A DNA stretch of 64,000 nt from Sipunculus nudus (taxonomy: Eukaryota > Annelida > Sipuncula > Golfingiida > Sipunculidae), in NCBI GenBank assembly GCA_026874595.1, contig CM049322.1, forward strand, positions 10,874,400 through 10,938,399. The letters run 5' to 3'. Of this stretch, positions 37,830 through 48,349 are shown piece after piece (positions within the stretch are counted from its first letter, which is position 1; each line of letters opens with the position of its first letter). Under the pieces are notes generated by a model that was not told the DNA's origin, made no database searches, and saw nothing but the letters and a program-made list of their open reading frames with translations. The translations under genes and the position numbers were made by a program.

Positions 37830-38390
37830 GTATAAATGGAATTCCACAGAATAGAACGTAAGAATTTAATCTTTCATTCAAACTGTGTGTTTGTGTATGT
37901 TTAAAAATAATAATATCCAATAGTATCTGTGCTAGCTAGCCGTTACACGGAAAATGGGGATGGCAGGCCCGTTCTTGAGTCGCGATACAAGCAATATTTG
38001 CTAACACATCGTAGTGGTCTTCCATCATGTTGCACTCATATTATGGTAAACAAACAATAATTCTAACATTAGGCTATGAATGAAGAATTCCCACAAATGG
38101 ACACATGTGAACTCGCGCCACAACCTGAAACTCCGTTTCTATTGTAACTAGTCGATTCCTGTATCGCCACCAATTTGGCTGCGTCCAGTAACCTGTGCGA
38201 GCCATGCTTGTATTCATGAATTAGAAATTTAGCAAACATGTGGTAGGCCATGAGGCTTATCAAAATTAATGAAACTACTTGCACCCTCACAGACCCATAT
38301 AATGCCTTCCTCCCTGAAGGATGTCAGGGCACCCTGACGGCTAGTAGAAAGGCCGTTGCCCCTCATATTTCTTTTCGCTTAAAAAAAAAA
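37830..38390. other. Spacer, no gene recognised
   Basis: Contains a short GC-rich stretch with the interrupted palindrome CCCTGAAGG...CCCTGACGG near 38,312-38,340 and an A-rich tract near 38,382. No coding signal was found. Confidence 0.5.
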
Positions 38391-38399
38391 ATAAAAATA

Positions 38400-40950
38400 A
38401 TCTTAAAATAGAAGAAATGTCGCCTTAATTCTGTCGCCCTAAGTTCATTGACAATATATACGCTGTCGCCATAAGTTTTCAAAACCTATTTAGGAGTTAA
38501 GGCGACATGGTCATATAATATTACAAAATTATGGATCTGTCGCCCTAATTTTACATCAAATATTCTGTACTTCGTTTCTCTTACAAATCTTTCCTCAATA
38601 ATTTATTGATTCTCTTTCTCATCTCCTTCGATATGCATGTGGATTTAACGCCTATATATAATAATTCTTTTATTATTATAATATTAAGTAATTATGCAAA
38701 TGACGCCCTTATTTTACCAAAAATACATCATACCTTTTTCTCTTGCAAATAGAAAATTTTATATATCCTTCGATGAGCATGTAGACGTAGCGCCTATATA
38801 TAATAATTGATCTATTTTTATAATTATAAACTTCTCCCTGTAGCTCCGATGTTGATTTATCCTTAATTGCAGTATGCAATCTTCTCCGAAATGTAAATCT
38901 TTGAATATTTAATTAATTCCAATGCTGCCTTATTGGTGTTGCCTTAATTCTGTGGAATATGAATCCTGCATGTATTATTCGGTATACAGATATGTACCGA
39001 GATAATCTAATTACATTTGAAATATGGATATAAATCGAAAACCCTTATTTAAGACTTCTTCTTTGACATAGCACAATTCGTATCTGTCATGATGTCACCT
39101 TAATTACTTTACCTACGGACCAGAAAGTTACACATGGCTCAGTATATCCCTGTGGATACAAGACTGGTCGCCTTGATCGCATGGGATATATATCAAGATT
39201 ACTTAAATAAATTTCAAATCTATACTGCAATAACTTATCATAACATATGCTTATGTAATACCGTAGTACATGTATATTCTTTATATCTAATTAGATGGGC
39301 ATGTGGACTTAACGCCTCTATATAATAATTATTTATTATGATCATATACTTCTCCATTTTGCTCCAATGTTAATGTCGCCATAATTCCTGTATGCACTCA
39401 TCTGTTAAATGTCGCCATAATTCCAATACATTCATATTGGTGTCACCTTAATTATGTATGTATATATGTATATAAGTATCTTTTTTCTCTCTTGCATTAA
39501 GAAGGATCCTAATTACAAACAAATGAATGTTATTATTTCACAACAATTTCCTTTATATTATCTTCGGCTAAGTATTTTCAGATCTCCGTGCATATATGTC
39601 GCATGTTATTCTAGCTTAAAGCTTGAGTCAACACTTTGCTATTTCCGAAAGACTATATAGCTAAAGACCTGATTTGGTAATTTTGTCATATGGACTTAAC
39701 GCGTTTACATTATAATTATTTATTATGGTCATATACTTCTCCATATAGCTCCGATGTTAATGTTGCCATAATTCCTGTATGCATTCATCTGTTAAATGTC
39801 GCCATAATTCCAATACATTCATATTGGTGTCGCCTTAATTCCTGTATGTATATATGTATATATGTATATATGTATCTCTTTTCTGTCTTGCATTAAGAAG
39901 GATCCTAAGTACAAACAAAATGAATGTTATTATTTCACAACAATTTCCCTTATATTATCTTCGGCTAAGTATTTTCAAATCTCCGTGCATATATGTTGCA
40001 TTTTATTCTAGCTTATAGCCTAACTAAACACTTTGCTATTTCCGAAAGACCATATAGCTTAAGACCGGATTTAGGAATTTAGTCATATGGACTTAACGCC
40101 TCTATATAATAATTATTTATTATGGTAATATACTCCTCCACATAGCTCTGATGTTAATGTTTCCATAATTCCTGTATGCATTCATCTGTGAAATGTCGCC
40201 ATAATTCCAATATATTCATATTGGTGTCGCCTTAATTCCTGTATGTATATATGTATATATGTATTTATGTACCTCTTTTCTCTCTTGCAATTAGAAGCAC
40301 CCTAATTACAAACAAAATGAATGTTATTATTTCACAACAATTTTCGGCTAAGTAATTTTAAATGTCATTGCATATATGTCGCATTTTATTCTAAATTATA
40401 GCCTGAGTCAACACTTCTCTATTTCCGAAGGACCATATAGCTTAAGACCTGATTTGGGAATTAAATCATATGATAGACGGGCGTAATAATTGATAATGTA
40501 CAGAATATTCTGTATTCACTGTGGCCTTAAATATAAGAGTATAAAATCATTAATCTAAAAACATGTTCTTTGATACAGAAAATGTTCGAAAAGGGGTAAT
40601 TAGTACATGAAATCATAAAAATATAATATTTTATGTGATAACCATAGACAACTGTAACTCCCATATTAATGTCGCTTTATTCCTCTTTCCATTCATCTTT
40701 AAAATATTGAATTAATTCTAATGCTTCCTTATTGATGTTGCCTTTATTCCTTGTGATAAAAATAAATTAATCGCTTTATAGATATGTACCGAGATAACCT
40801 AAATAAACTTAAAATATTAACAGGAGTACACTGACAATCAATGTACGGATATATACGGAAAACCGTTATTTAAGACTTCTTCATGGGCATATAACAATTC
40901 GTATCTGTGATGATGTCGCCTTAATTCCTATACCTACGGTCCAGAAAGTT
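38400..40950. repeat. Repeat region rich in GTCGCC(A/T)TAATTCC
   Basis: At least 16 copies of GTCGCCNTAA(T/G)TC or close variants (GTTGCC, GTCACC) occur in direct orientation from about 38,418 to 40,915, at irregular spacing of 14 to 400 bp. They lie in AT-rich sequence with recurring TAACGCCT(C/A)TATATAATAAT and GTATGTATATATGTATATA blocks. A larger duplication is also visible: about 38,990-39,130 matches about 40,775-40,950 (ATATGTACCGAGATAA, TTATTTAAGACTTCTTC, TACCTACGG.CCAGAAAGTTA). Nothing codes for protein. The family is not recognised. Confidence 0.75.
39305..40470. repeat. Three tandem units of about 390 bp inside the GTCGCC region
   Basis: Units start at GGACTTAACGC at 39,305, 39,692 and 40,089 (spacing 387 and 397 bp). 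Each runs through CCATAATTCCTGTATGCA, GTCGCCATAATTCCAATA, GTGTC(G/A)CCTTAATT, TTTCACAACAATTT, GCATATATGT(C/T)GCAT, CTATTTCCGAA and GACC(T/G)GATTT. Identity is high. Looser versions of the unit start occur upstream near 38,644 and 38,782. Confidence 0.85.
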
Positions 40951-42720
40951 AGTAAGGAAAGAAGGAATAGGCTAATGGAGTTAAGGAGGAACATAGTCGT
41001 GTTGGCGCGAGTGAAGGGACGAGTAAAAGATTTGGTGCAGTCAAGCAACGAAGAAAGGAAGTCACGAGGGAATTGAGTGAAGGGGGATTATAGTCCTGAC
41101 GAAATAAGTTAAGAAATAAATGAAAGATTTAGTGTAGTAAAGAAAGGAATGAAGGAAGGAAGGAAGGAAGAAAGGAAGAAAGGGGGAAGTTATGAAGGAA
41201 TAGAGTGATGGAGCATAGTTGTGACGGAGGGAGTGAACGAATGAGTGAATGATTTAGGGGAAAAAGGAAGGAAGGTATGAAGGAATTAAATAAAAGGAGC
41301 ATTTTTTCTCCTGCTTCACTCAATTCCCTCATACCTTCCTTCTTTCCTTCGTCCCTTTCTTCACTTCACTAAATAATTCACTAATTCGTTCAGTCACTCC
41401 GCCTCGACTATGCTTATGCTTCACTCTGTTTCCTCATATCTTCCTTCCTTAACTTAACAAAATCATTCACTCATTCGTACACTCACTTCCCCACGACTAT
41501 ACTTCTCCTTCACTCAATTCCATCCTACCTTCCTTCTTTCCTTCCTTCCTCCCTTCCTTCATTTCACTAAATATTTCACTCATTAAATATGTTATGACTT
41601 TGCTCCTACTTCACTCAATTTCCTCATAACTTCCTTCATTTCATTAAATCTATCACTCATTCGTTCACTCAATCCGTCACGATTATACGCCTGTTTCACT
41701 CAGTTCCCTCATACTTTCATGCCTTCATTCCTTCTCTCATTCTTTCACTCACTCCGTCACGAATATAATCCTCCACTCAATTCCTTCATACCTTCCTTCC
41801 TTCCTTCCTCCTTTACTCAATTCGCTTATACCTTCCTTCCTTCCTTCCTTCTATTCTTTAATCTTTCACTCATTCGTTCACTCATTCCGTGACGAATTTT
41901 CCTTTTTCACTCAATTATCTCATACCTTCCTTCCTCACTTCCTCCCTGTCTTCACTTCACTAAATATTTCACTCATTCCTTCCCTCATTCCCTCAAGACT
42001 TTGCTCCTGCTTCACTCAATTCCCTCATACCTTTCTTCATTCCTTACACTTCACTAAATCATTGACTCATTCCTTCACTCACTCCGTCACGACTATACTC
42101 CTTTTATTCAATTCCCTCATTCCTTTCGTCCTCTATTCCTTCACTTCACTAAATATTTCACTCATTTGTTTACTCACTCCGTCACAACTATGCTCCTCCA
42201 CTCTATTCCCTCATAACTTCGAACCTCCATCCATCCTTCCTTCTTTCCTTCCTTCCTTCACTACACACTAAATCTTTCATTCATTCTTTCACTCATTCCG
42301 CTAAGACTTTGCTTCTGCATTCCTTCCTTCCTTCAGTTCACTAAATCTTTACTCATTCGATCACTCACTCCGTCACGACTATAATCCTCTTTCACTCACG
42401 ACTATGAATGAGTGAACGGACGAATGAAAGATTTAGTGTAATGACGGAAGGAATGAAGATGGGATGTTATAAGGGAATAGAGGGAAGGATGAGCATAGTC
42501 GTGACGGAGAGAGTGAACGAATGAGTGAAATATTTAGTGAAATGAAGGAAGGGAGGAAAGAAGGAAAGAAGGAAAGTAGGAGGGAATTGAGTTAAGGAAG
42601 GAAGAAATATCCGAGGGAATTGAGTGAAAGAGGAGCATTGTCCTTATGGAGTGAATGTTCGAATGAGTGAAAGATTCAGTGAAGTGAAGGAATAATAATA
42701 AAAATAATAATAATAATAAT
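40950..42720. repeat. Purine/pyrimidine-asymmetric satellite of about 95 bp, with strand switches
   Basis: Units contain a GTGACGGAGTGAGTGAACGA block, then AATGAGTGAAAGATTTAGTG, then (GAAG)n and a TATGAGGGAATTGAGTGAAG block. From 40,950 to about 41,310 the purine strand is on the plus strand, from about 41,310 to 42,410 the complement is (CTTCACTCAATTCCCTCATA), and from 42,410 to 42,720 the purine strand returns. This makes large inverted arrangements. Reading frames of 60-90 codons are low-complexity and not genes. Confidence 0.85.
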
Positions 42721-42775
42721 GAATAGCATTTATATAGCGCTAAACTCCGAAATGAGACTCACAGCGCTGATGCAT
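42690..42775 (-). mobile_element. LINE 3'-end remnant with (ATT)n tail
   Basis: On the minus strand AGCGCTATATAAATGCTATT is followed by (ATT)n. This ending is commonly seen at the 3' termini of CR1/L2-like LINEs and related SINEs (family knowledge). Only the terminal 50-60 bp is recognisable. Confidence 0.5.
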
Positions 42776-42849
42776 ATACACATGCATGGAGAGCACAGTG
42801 ACCCTCACAATGATATCAATCCCAGTCACACTATATATAAAATATATAA

Positions 42850-42872
42850 GCACACACACACACACACACACA

Positions 42873-42922
<50 letters not shown>
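42850..42922. repeat. (CA)n(CT)n compound microsatellite
   Basis: (CA)n followed by a longer (CT)n tract. Frames reading HTHT, LSLS or RERE across it are artefacts. Confidence 0.95.
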
Positions 42923-42926
<4 letters not shown>

Positions 42927-43086
42927 CTGAAAGAACGTTCACCGGCTTTCGAACGGCACTTAGGCAATATAAAAAGACTTTCGTCAGAAGACCGTAAGGT
43001 ACGCACCGGCCGATAAATAAATAATGTTGATGAAAGATATGGTGGGAGTGATCCATCAAAACGTCGGTAAACAAGGACTGCAATTT

Positions 43087-43960
43087 TGTATTGTATTTTG
43101 TATTGTATTGTATTGTATTTGGTTCTTAACCGGAAACTAGTAGAGTTGTTTTAGTAATGGCGTAACGTGTTCCCTCGTAGCTTTTGAGAATAAGACGTGC
43201 TGCATTATTTTGTAGCATGTGCAACCGTGAGATTTGTTCTAAAGGTAATTCTACCAGAACTGAATTACAATCATCAAGACGTGATATTGCACTGGCACAG
43301 ACGGGCCTAAAACAAACGTTTTAGGTTAGAAAACGCCATATGTAAGCAATACGACGGAGATCGAGAAAAGCTGCACGGTAGACACTACTAATATGATCAT
43401 GCATGGAAAGTGTTTGATCAATTTTTACACCGAGGTATTTCACGGAATTCTGTGAAGGAATATTACAGCCACAAACGCTTAGGAGTTCACTGTCAATCAT
43501 CTGAAAACGGTACTGAGAGCCAACTGGCATAACTTCAGTCTTATCAGTATTCAATTTAAATTTGTTGCTGGTAATCCACGAGAGTACATCTCCAATGCAG
43601 CTCTGTATACTTAACTGTACTGAGCTAAAATGGTCAGGTTTATTACTTTTTGACAGCTGAGTGTCATCCACATACTTATGAAAAGCACAATTTTGAGCAG
43701 ATATAATATCAGACAAGGGTTTTTAATATAAAGTGAAAAGTACAGGTCCCAACACGGAATATTGGAGGACTCAGTACAACAGAGTTCACGGGTCAAACAA
43801 TCTCCCGTTGACAATAACAGCTTGGGAGCGGTTTCTCAGATATGAGGAAAACCATGAAAGTACGATGCCGTGTATACCAAAGGTCAATTCAAGTCTTTTA
43901 GGCAATAGGGAGTGATCAAGCGTGTCAAACGCTGCGCTATGGTCTAAAAAATGCAATGAG
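43087..43960 (-). mobile_element. 5'-truncated CR1/L2-type LINE, reverse-transcriptase fragment
   Basis: Minus-strand translation gives DHSAAFDTLDHSLL and SWFSSYLRNRSQAVIVNGR (about 43,785-43,940), then after a stop and frameshift SVLGPVLFTLYI, then HKYVDDTQLS (the catalytic YxDD box, about 43,670). SNKFKLNTDKTEVMPVGS, VKYLGVKID and a C-terminal SRLDDCNSVLVELP... QNNAARLI block follow (about 43,210-43,290). The element ends in (AATAC)n at 43,087-43,120, a short-repeat tail like those of CR1/L2 LINEs and unlike L1 poly-A. It is cut at its 5' end near 43,960, where the purine-rich satellite resumes, so it inserted into that array. Inactive. Confidence 0.85.
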
Positions 43961-44810
43961 AGAAACGAATAAGCGAATTGAGTGAAGGAGGAACATAGTA
44001 TTGACGGAGTGAGTGAAGGGAGGAGTGAACTATTTGGTGAATGAGTGACAGTATGAGTGAAAGATTTTTGTAAAGTGAAAAAAGGACAGAAGGAACGTAT
44101 GAGGGAACTGAGTGATGGAGGAGCAAAGTGGTGACGGAATGAGTAAACGAATGAATGAAAGTTTTGGCGAAGTAAGGAAGGAAGGTATGAGGGAATTGAA
44201 CAAAAAGGAGCATAGTCGGGACGGAGTGTGTGAAAGAATGAGTGAAAGATTTAGTGAAGTTCAAGGATGGAAGGAAGGGATAAGGAAATTGAGTGGAGGA
44301 GCATAGTCGTGACGGAGTGAGTGAAATATTTAGTAAAGTGTAGAAAGGGAGGGAGGAAGGAAGGAAGAAAGGTATGAGGGAATCGAGTGAAGAAGGAGCA
44401 TTGTCGTGACGGAGTGAGTGAAAGAATGAGTGAAATATTTAGTAAAGTTTAAGGAAGGAAGGAAGGTATAAGGAAATTGAGTGAAGGAGGAGCATAGTCC
44501 TGACGGAGTGAGTGAACGAATGAGTGAAATATTTAGTAAAGTGAAGAAAGGGAGGAAGAAAGGAAGAAAGGTATGAGGGAATTGAGTGAAGAAGGTGCAT
44601 TCTCGTGACCGAGTGAGTGAACGAATGAGTGAAAGCTTTAGTGAAGGAATGACGTTATGAGGGAAATGAGTAAAGAAGGAGTCTTGACGGAATGAGTGAA
44701 CGAACGAATGAAACATTTAGTGCAGTGAAGGAAAATAGCAAGGATGGATGGATGGAAGGAGGGAAGTTATGAGGGAATAGAGTGAAAGAGCATAGTGGCG
44801 ACTTTTTTGT
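43960..44810. repeat. Continuation of the asymmetric satellite of about 95 bp, purine strand on plus
   Basis: GTGACGG(A/C)GTGAGTGAA cores occur near 43,999, 44,132, 44,218, 44,309, 44,407, 44,500, 44,607 and 44,687, spaced about 80-130 bp, separated by GAAGGAAGGAAG stretches. Same family and purine orientation as 40,950-41,310, on the far side of the LINE insertion. The 128-codon minus frame here is low-complexity. Confidence 0.85.
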
Positions 44811-44880
44811 TTGGGAAAAATTTCGATACGTCTTTCGATATACAGGCGGCATAGAGTACCGGTATAACAATTAAATTTTA

Positions 44881-45127
44881 CATATTTAGGTATATTTATT
44901 CTTTCTTTTTCTCTCTTATTGACTGCTGTTCATTCTCGTTCTTTCTGTCTTTTCTCTCCCTCTTCCTCTCTCATAGGTAACAGTATTGGAACACTACCTC
45001 TTTTTCTTTCTATCTTTGTATGGCTCTATTTCTCTTACATTTTATTTTTCTTTCATTTGTTCCTCCTCTATGCCTTACAGACTATTGTATTTGTGCATTC
45101 TCTTTCTTTTCTTTCTTCCCTTTTCTC

Positions 45128-45174
<47 letters not shown>

Positions 45175-45553
45175 GGGAACCCTCTATTTCTCTTTCATTT
45201 TACCTGTGTTTCATTTGTTCATCCTTTCTCTTTTATAGACTATTGTATTCGTGCTTTCTCTATCTTTTCCTTCTTTTTTTTCTTCTCTGTCTCTCATATA
45301 GGTGACCGAATACAAGCACTACCTGTTTCTATGTCTCTATTTCTCTTATATTTTACCTTTCATTCATATATTCTCTCTCTCCCAGACTATTTTGTATCTG
45401 CATCCTCTTCCTTTTTTTCTTTCTCTCTCGCTCTTTTATCATTTACCTTATAAAAATAGTATCGCCTTCTTTCTATCGCTGTCTTTATTTCTCTTTCATT
45501 TTTATCTTTCTTTCACTTGGTCTCACTCTCTCTTATGGACTGCTGTATTAGAG

Positions 45554-45614
<61 letters not shown>

Positions 45615-46240
45615 GTAACCGTATACAAGCACTATCTCTTTCTTTTTGGCTCTATCTCTATTTCTCTTTTATTTTATCTCTCTTTCATTTGTTCTTTCAT
45701 TCCCTGTCTTATTGACCGCTGTATTCGTTCATTCTGGTTCTTTCTGTCTTTTCTTTCCCTCTCCTTCTCTCATAGGTAACGGTATTCGAACACTAATTCT
45801 TTTTCTTAAATTTCTGTCCCTGTCTCTTTTTCTCTTCTAATACATTTTCTCTGCGTTTTATTTGTTCTTTCTTTTCCTCTTATAGACTGCTGTATTCGTG
45901 CTTTCTCTATCTTTTCCTCCCTCCCTCCCTTCGTTCTTTCTTTCTTTCTTTCTCTTTCTATTTTATGTAACTGTTGCTATTTCTCTTATATTTAATCTCT
46001 TTTTCATTTTTTCTTCTTTCTCTCTTATAGACTACTGTATACGTGCTTTCTCTATCTTTTCCTCCCTCCCTCCCTTCTTTCGTTCTTTCTTTCTTTTTCT
46101 CTTTCTATTTTATGTAATGATTTCTATTACTCTTTTATTTAATCTCTCTTTCATTTGTTCTCCGTTTCCCTCTTATAGACTGCTGTATTTGTGCTTTCTC
46201 TATCTTTTCCTCATTTCTTTCTTTATTTCTCTGGTGCCTT
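44881..46240. repeat. CT-rich tandem array, unit of about 150 bp, nine copies
   Basis: An anchor close to TATAGACTGCTGTATTCGTG recurs with its GAC at 44,921, 45,080, 45,238, 45,385, 45,538, 45,714, 45,885, 46,030 and 46,178 (spacing 145-176 bp). Between anchors are (CT)n tracts (45,131-45,173 and 45,558-45,612), a TCTCATAGGTAAC(G/A)GTAT block in some units, and TTTCATTTGTTC. The overlapping plus-strand frames of up to 155 codons (FLSLSLSL) are composition artefacts. Unit length changes come mainly from the (CT)n parts. Confidence 0.85.
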
Positions 46241-47496
46241 AGGAAAAAGGCTGCCCTTACCAAGTGACGGACAGGGGTGCCTTTGGTATGGTGTGGTGTT
46301 TGATGCGCATTCATTCTATCGGCACTCAGGCACACAACAGAACACAAGGAAGTGGCTAAAGAATAAGCAGTATATATTATGATAAAATAAAGGCACATAC
46401 TTCAAAACTACCTACCGGTTACGCCTCAATAAATGCAATGGTACATTAATTGTTTGACACTAACTAAAACTCTAGTAAAATACAGAGTCTGGTAAAACAG
46501 TCACAGGATCCCTGAACTGGCAATATTGAACCTCGGCTAGGGGCATTTGTCATGACCTCAGCTGGCGGCACAATTCTAGACCAGAGCTGACAGCAATTAT
46601 CTGGACCCAAGCTGACAGTACATCTCTGGACACCGAGTGGCAGCACCTCTTCCGACACTGGATGCAGCACCAGTGCATAGAAAAACTAAAGAACTAGAGA
46701 AAATTAGAGAAAATTATAGAGAAAACTAGAGAAAATTCTACAATTACAAAAAATACCTTAATCCCTAAGTTACGATATGAGTATATGGGATACATTCTCT
46801 ATGGGATACTACAGGCCTGTCCGTCAACATATGGTCTATATATTGTCTAATTATTTCTGAGTATCGATTGGTAGAGGTCATTTTATTTTTACCGTTGACC
46901 GATCATGAATTTTACAACCGAACACTATCACTAGCACATTTATTTTTGGTTTTGTGGGATTGAGATGTGAATCATAAAAACTTTGAGTGTGCCTTTTCGG
47001 TGTGCTCACTTGCTATGAGTAACGGATGTTTCCATATAACCACGGTATTACTGTTTATGCATACATACACACACATGTGTACGTATAATCTATACATATA
47101 TTTACATGTAAAGCCATTAGAACCTAGTGGTATTGTATTCGATTCATAATATGCGCTGTTGCTATCTGAATATGATTTATCTCTAACCTCATCCCAGGGT
47201 CTATAATGAGAGAAAATTGCCAGACGTGTAAATGTATAGCGTTAGTGAGAGATATGGTTGACCCGCGACCATAATTAGACTTTATATGTCTGAAGCTTAA
47301 GTCAGAATCCTGCTGTTTATTGTTTTTACCTTGAGGACGCATTCGTGAATTAGGATGATTATACACCATTTAAAGAGACAATGTTTGGTTTAGGAACTTA
47401 ACAATTACTGCGGAGTAATATGCAAGGAACCTATTTATTATAACAATTCTTCTAGAGAATTATTATTCAGATAAATTATAAGCACGTGACCACAGG

Positions 47497-47500
<4 letters not shown>
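46241..47500. other. Spacer with a minor GCTG(A/G)CAGCA repeat
   Basis: At about 46,556-46,665 four short units of about 28 bp (AGCTGACAGCAATTATCTGG-like) form a small minisatellite, and AGAGAAAATT repeats follow near 46,690-46,740. No gene was recognised in the remainder. Confidence 0.5.
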
Positions 47501-47502
<2 letters not shown>

Positions 47503-47552
<50 letters not shown>

Positions 47553-47593
47553 TAATATTCAGCGTGCCCCCTTAACCCCCCCCCCCCCCCCCC
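47503..47593. repeat. (TA)n microsatellite and poly-C tract
   Basis: (TA)n of about 24 units, then after a short gap a run of 16 or more C near 47,577-47,593. Confidence 0.95.
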
Positions 47594-47599
47594 AACGAG

Positions 47600-48139
47600 G
47601 ATCCGCTGGGCAGACTCATTTGTTCAGGTAGTTGTTCTCTCACTGCTGGCTCGTGGAGTCCATTGGATGACAGGAAAGTTCTACTTTATCCTGGTCTAAT
47701 GGGCTTTACGACCTTCAGCTAGGAGACTTGCACCACTTGGTATGGGTATAGTATATTTGCCTTTTATATTGTATATTTGCCTTGTATATTGTGTATTTTC
47801 ACAGTATATGTGTATTTTTATCATATCATATGTATACTACTGATATTTTCACTGCTTCCAAGGCCCTATTAGAAATCATTTCAATATGCTGATTGAGCAT
47901 CCTAGTTATATCTTTGTATTATATTTACTATTTACTACATTATATAACCTCTTTGCCCTGCCCTGTTATGTTCCAGTATCGCACGTGTACCCCGACCAAT
48001 CCTATTGTGCACCCGAGTACAATAGGATCAGTGTCAGTCTTTCACATGCCCCCCCCCACCCGAATCGCACAAAGCATAATCTCGTAATCTCGTAAAGTCT
48101 CGGCTTTTCAAACCACGACGTTAGCTTCATTCTAACCAC
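47600..48139. other. Region upstream of the hammerhead motif, unclassified
   Basis: No reverse-transcriptase or GIY-YIG endonuclease motif could be read in any frame. The stretch includes GACCAATCCTATTGTGCAC and ACAATAGGATCAG, a short inverted pair centred near 48,010, and a C-run near 48,050. It could be the untranslated part of a retroelement carrying the adjacent ribozyme motif; that is inference. Confidence 0.3.
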
Positions 48140-48187
48140 ATTCACCTGATGATCGGGTCGCATCCCGTGAAACAGTCTGTTGTGAAT
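48140..48187 (+). ncRNA. Candidate type I hammerhead self-cleaving ribozyme
   Basis: The strand contains CTGATGA (48,146-48,152) and GAAA (48,169-48,172), the two conserved core strands. Between them CGGG/CCCG (48,154-48,157 with 48,164-48,167) forms stem II around TCGCAT, with a U-U mismatch next to the core. After the core, ACA/TGT (48,172-48,174 with 48,178-48,180) forms a minimal stem III closed by GTC, then U48181 sits at the expected cleavage position. Stem I is a perfect ATTCAC/GTGAAT pair (48,140-48,145 with 48,182-48,187) and is open-ended. A tiny stem III with open stem I is the form known from Penelope-like elements and retrozymes. The U-U mismatch may reduce activity. No other copy was found here. 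Confidence 0.55.
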
Positions 48188-48211
48188 TAACAGTGTTGTT
48201 TTTCTTCAGAG

Positions 48212-48215
<4 letters not shown>

Positions 48216-48301
<86 letters not shown>
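48216..48301. repeat. (TA)n(TAGA)n compound microsatellite
   Basis: (TA)n at about 48,216-48,247 followed by about 13 units of TAGA. Confidence 0.95.
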
Positions 48302-48302
<1 letters not shown>

Positions 48303-48349
48303 CAGATAGATAACCTTATTCGGCTTGTATGCAGATGAATCCATTAATT

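Noticed and set aside
40950-44810. Frames of 60-130 codons rich in HSFTHS or reading RERE-like repeats
   Set aside because: Low-complexity translation of the purine/pyrimidine-asymmetric satellite.
44919-46242. Overlapping plus-strand frames of 114-155 codons rich in FLSLSL, possible membrane protein
   Set aside because: Caused by CT-rich tandem DNA; all three frames are open and the composition is uniform.
47600-48139. Penelope-type reverse transcriptase or GIY-YIG endonuclease beside the hammerhead
   Set aside because: No frame showed the expected motifs, so a Penelope-like element is left as inference only.
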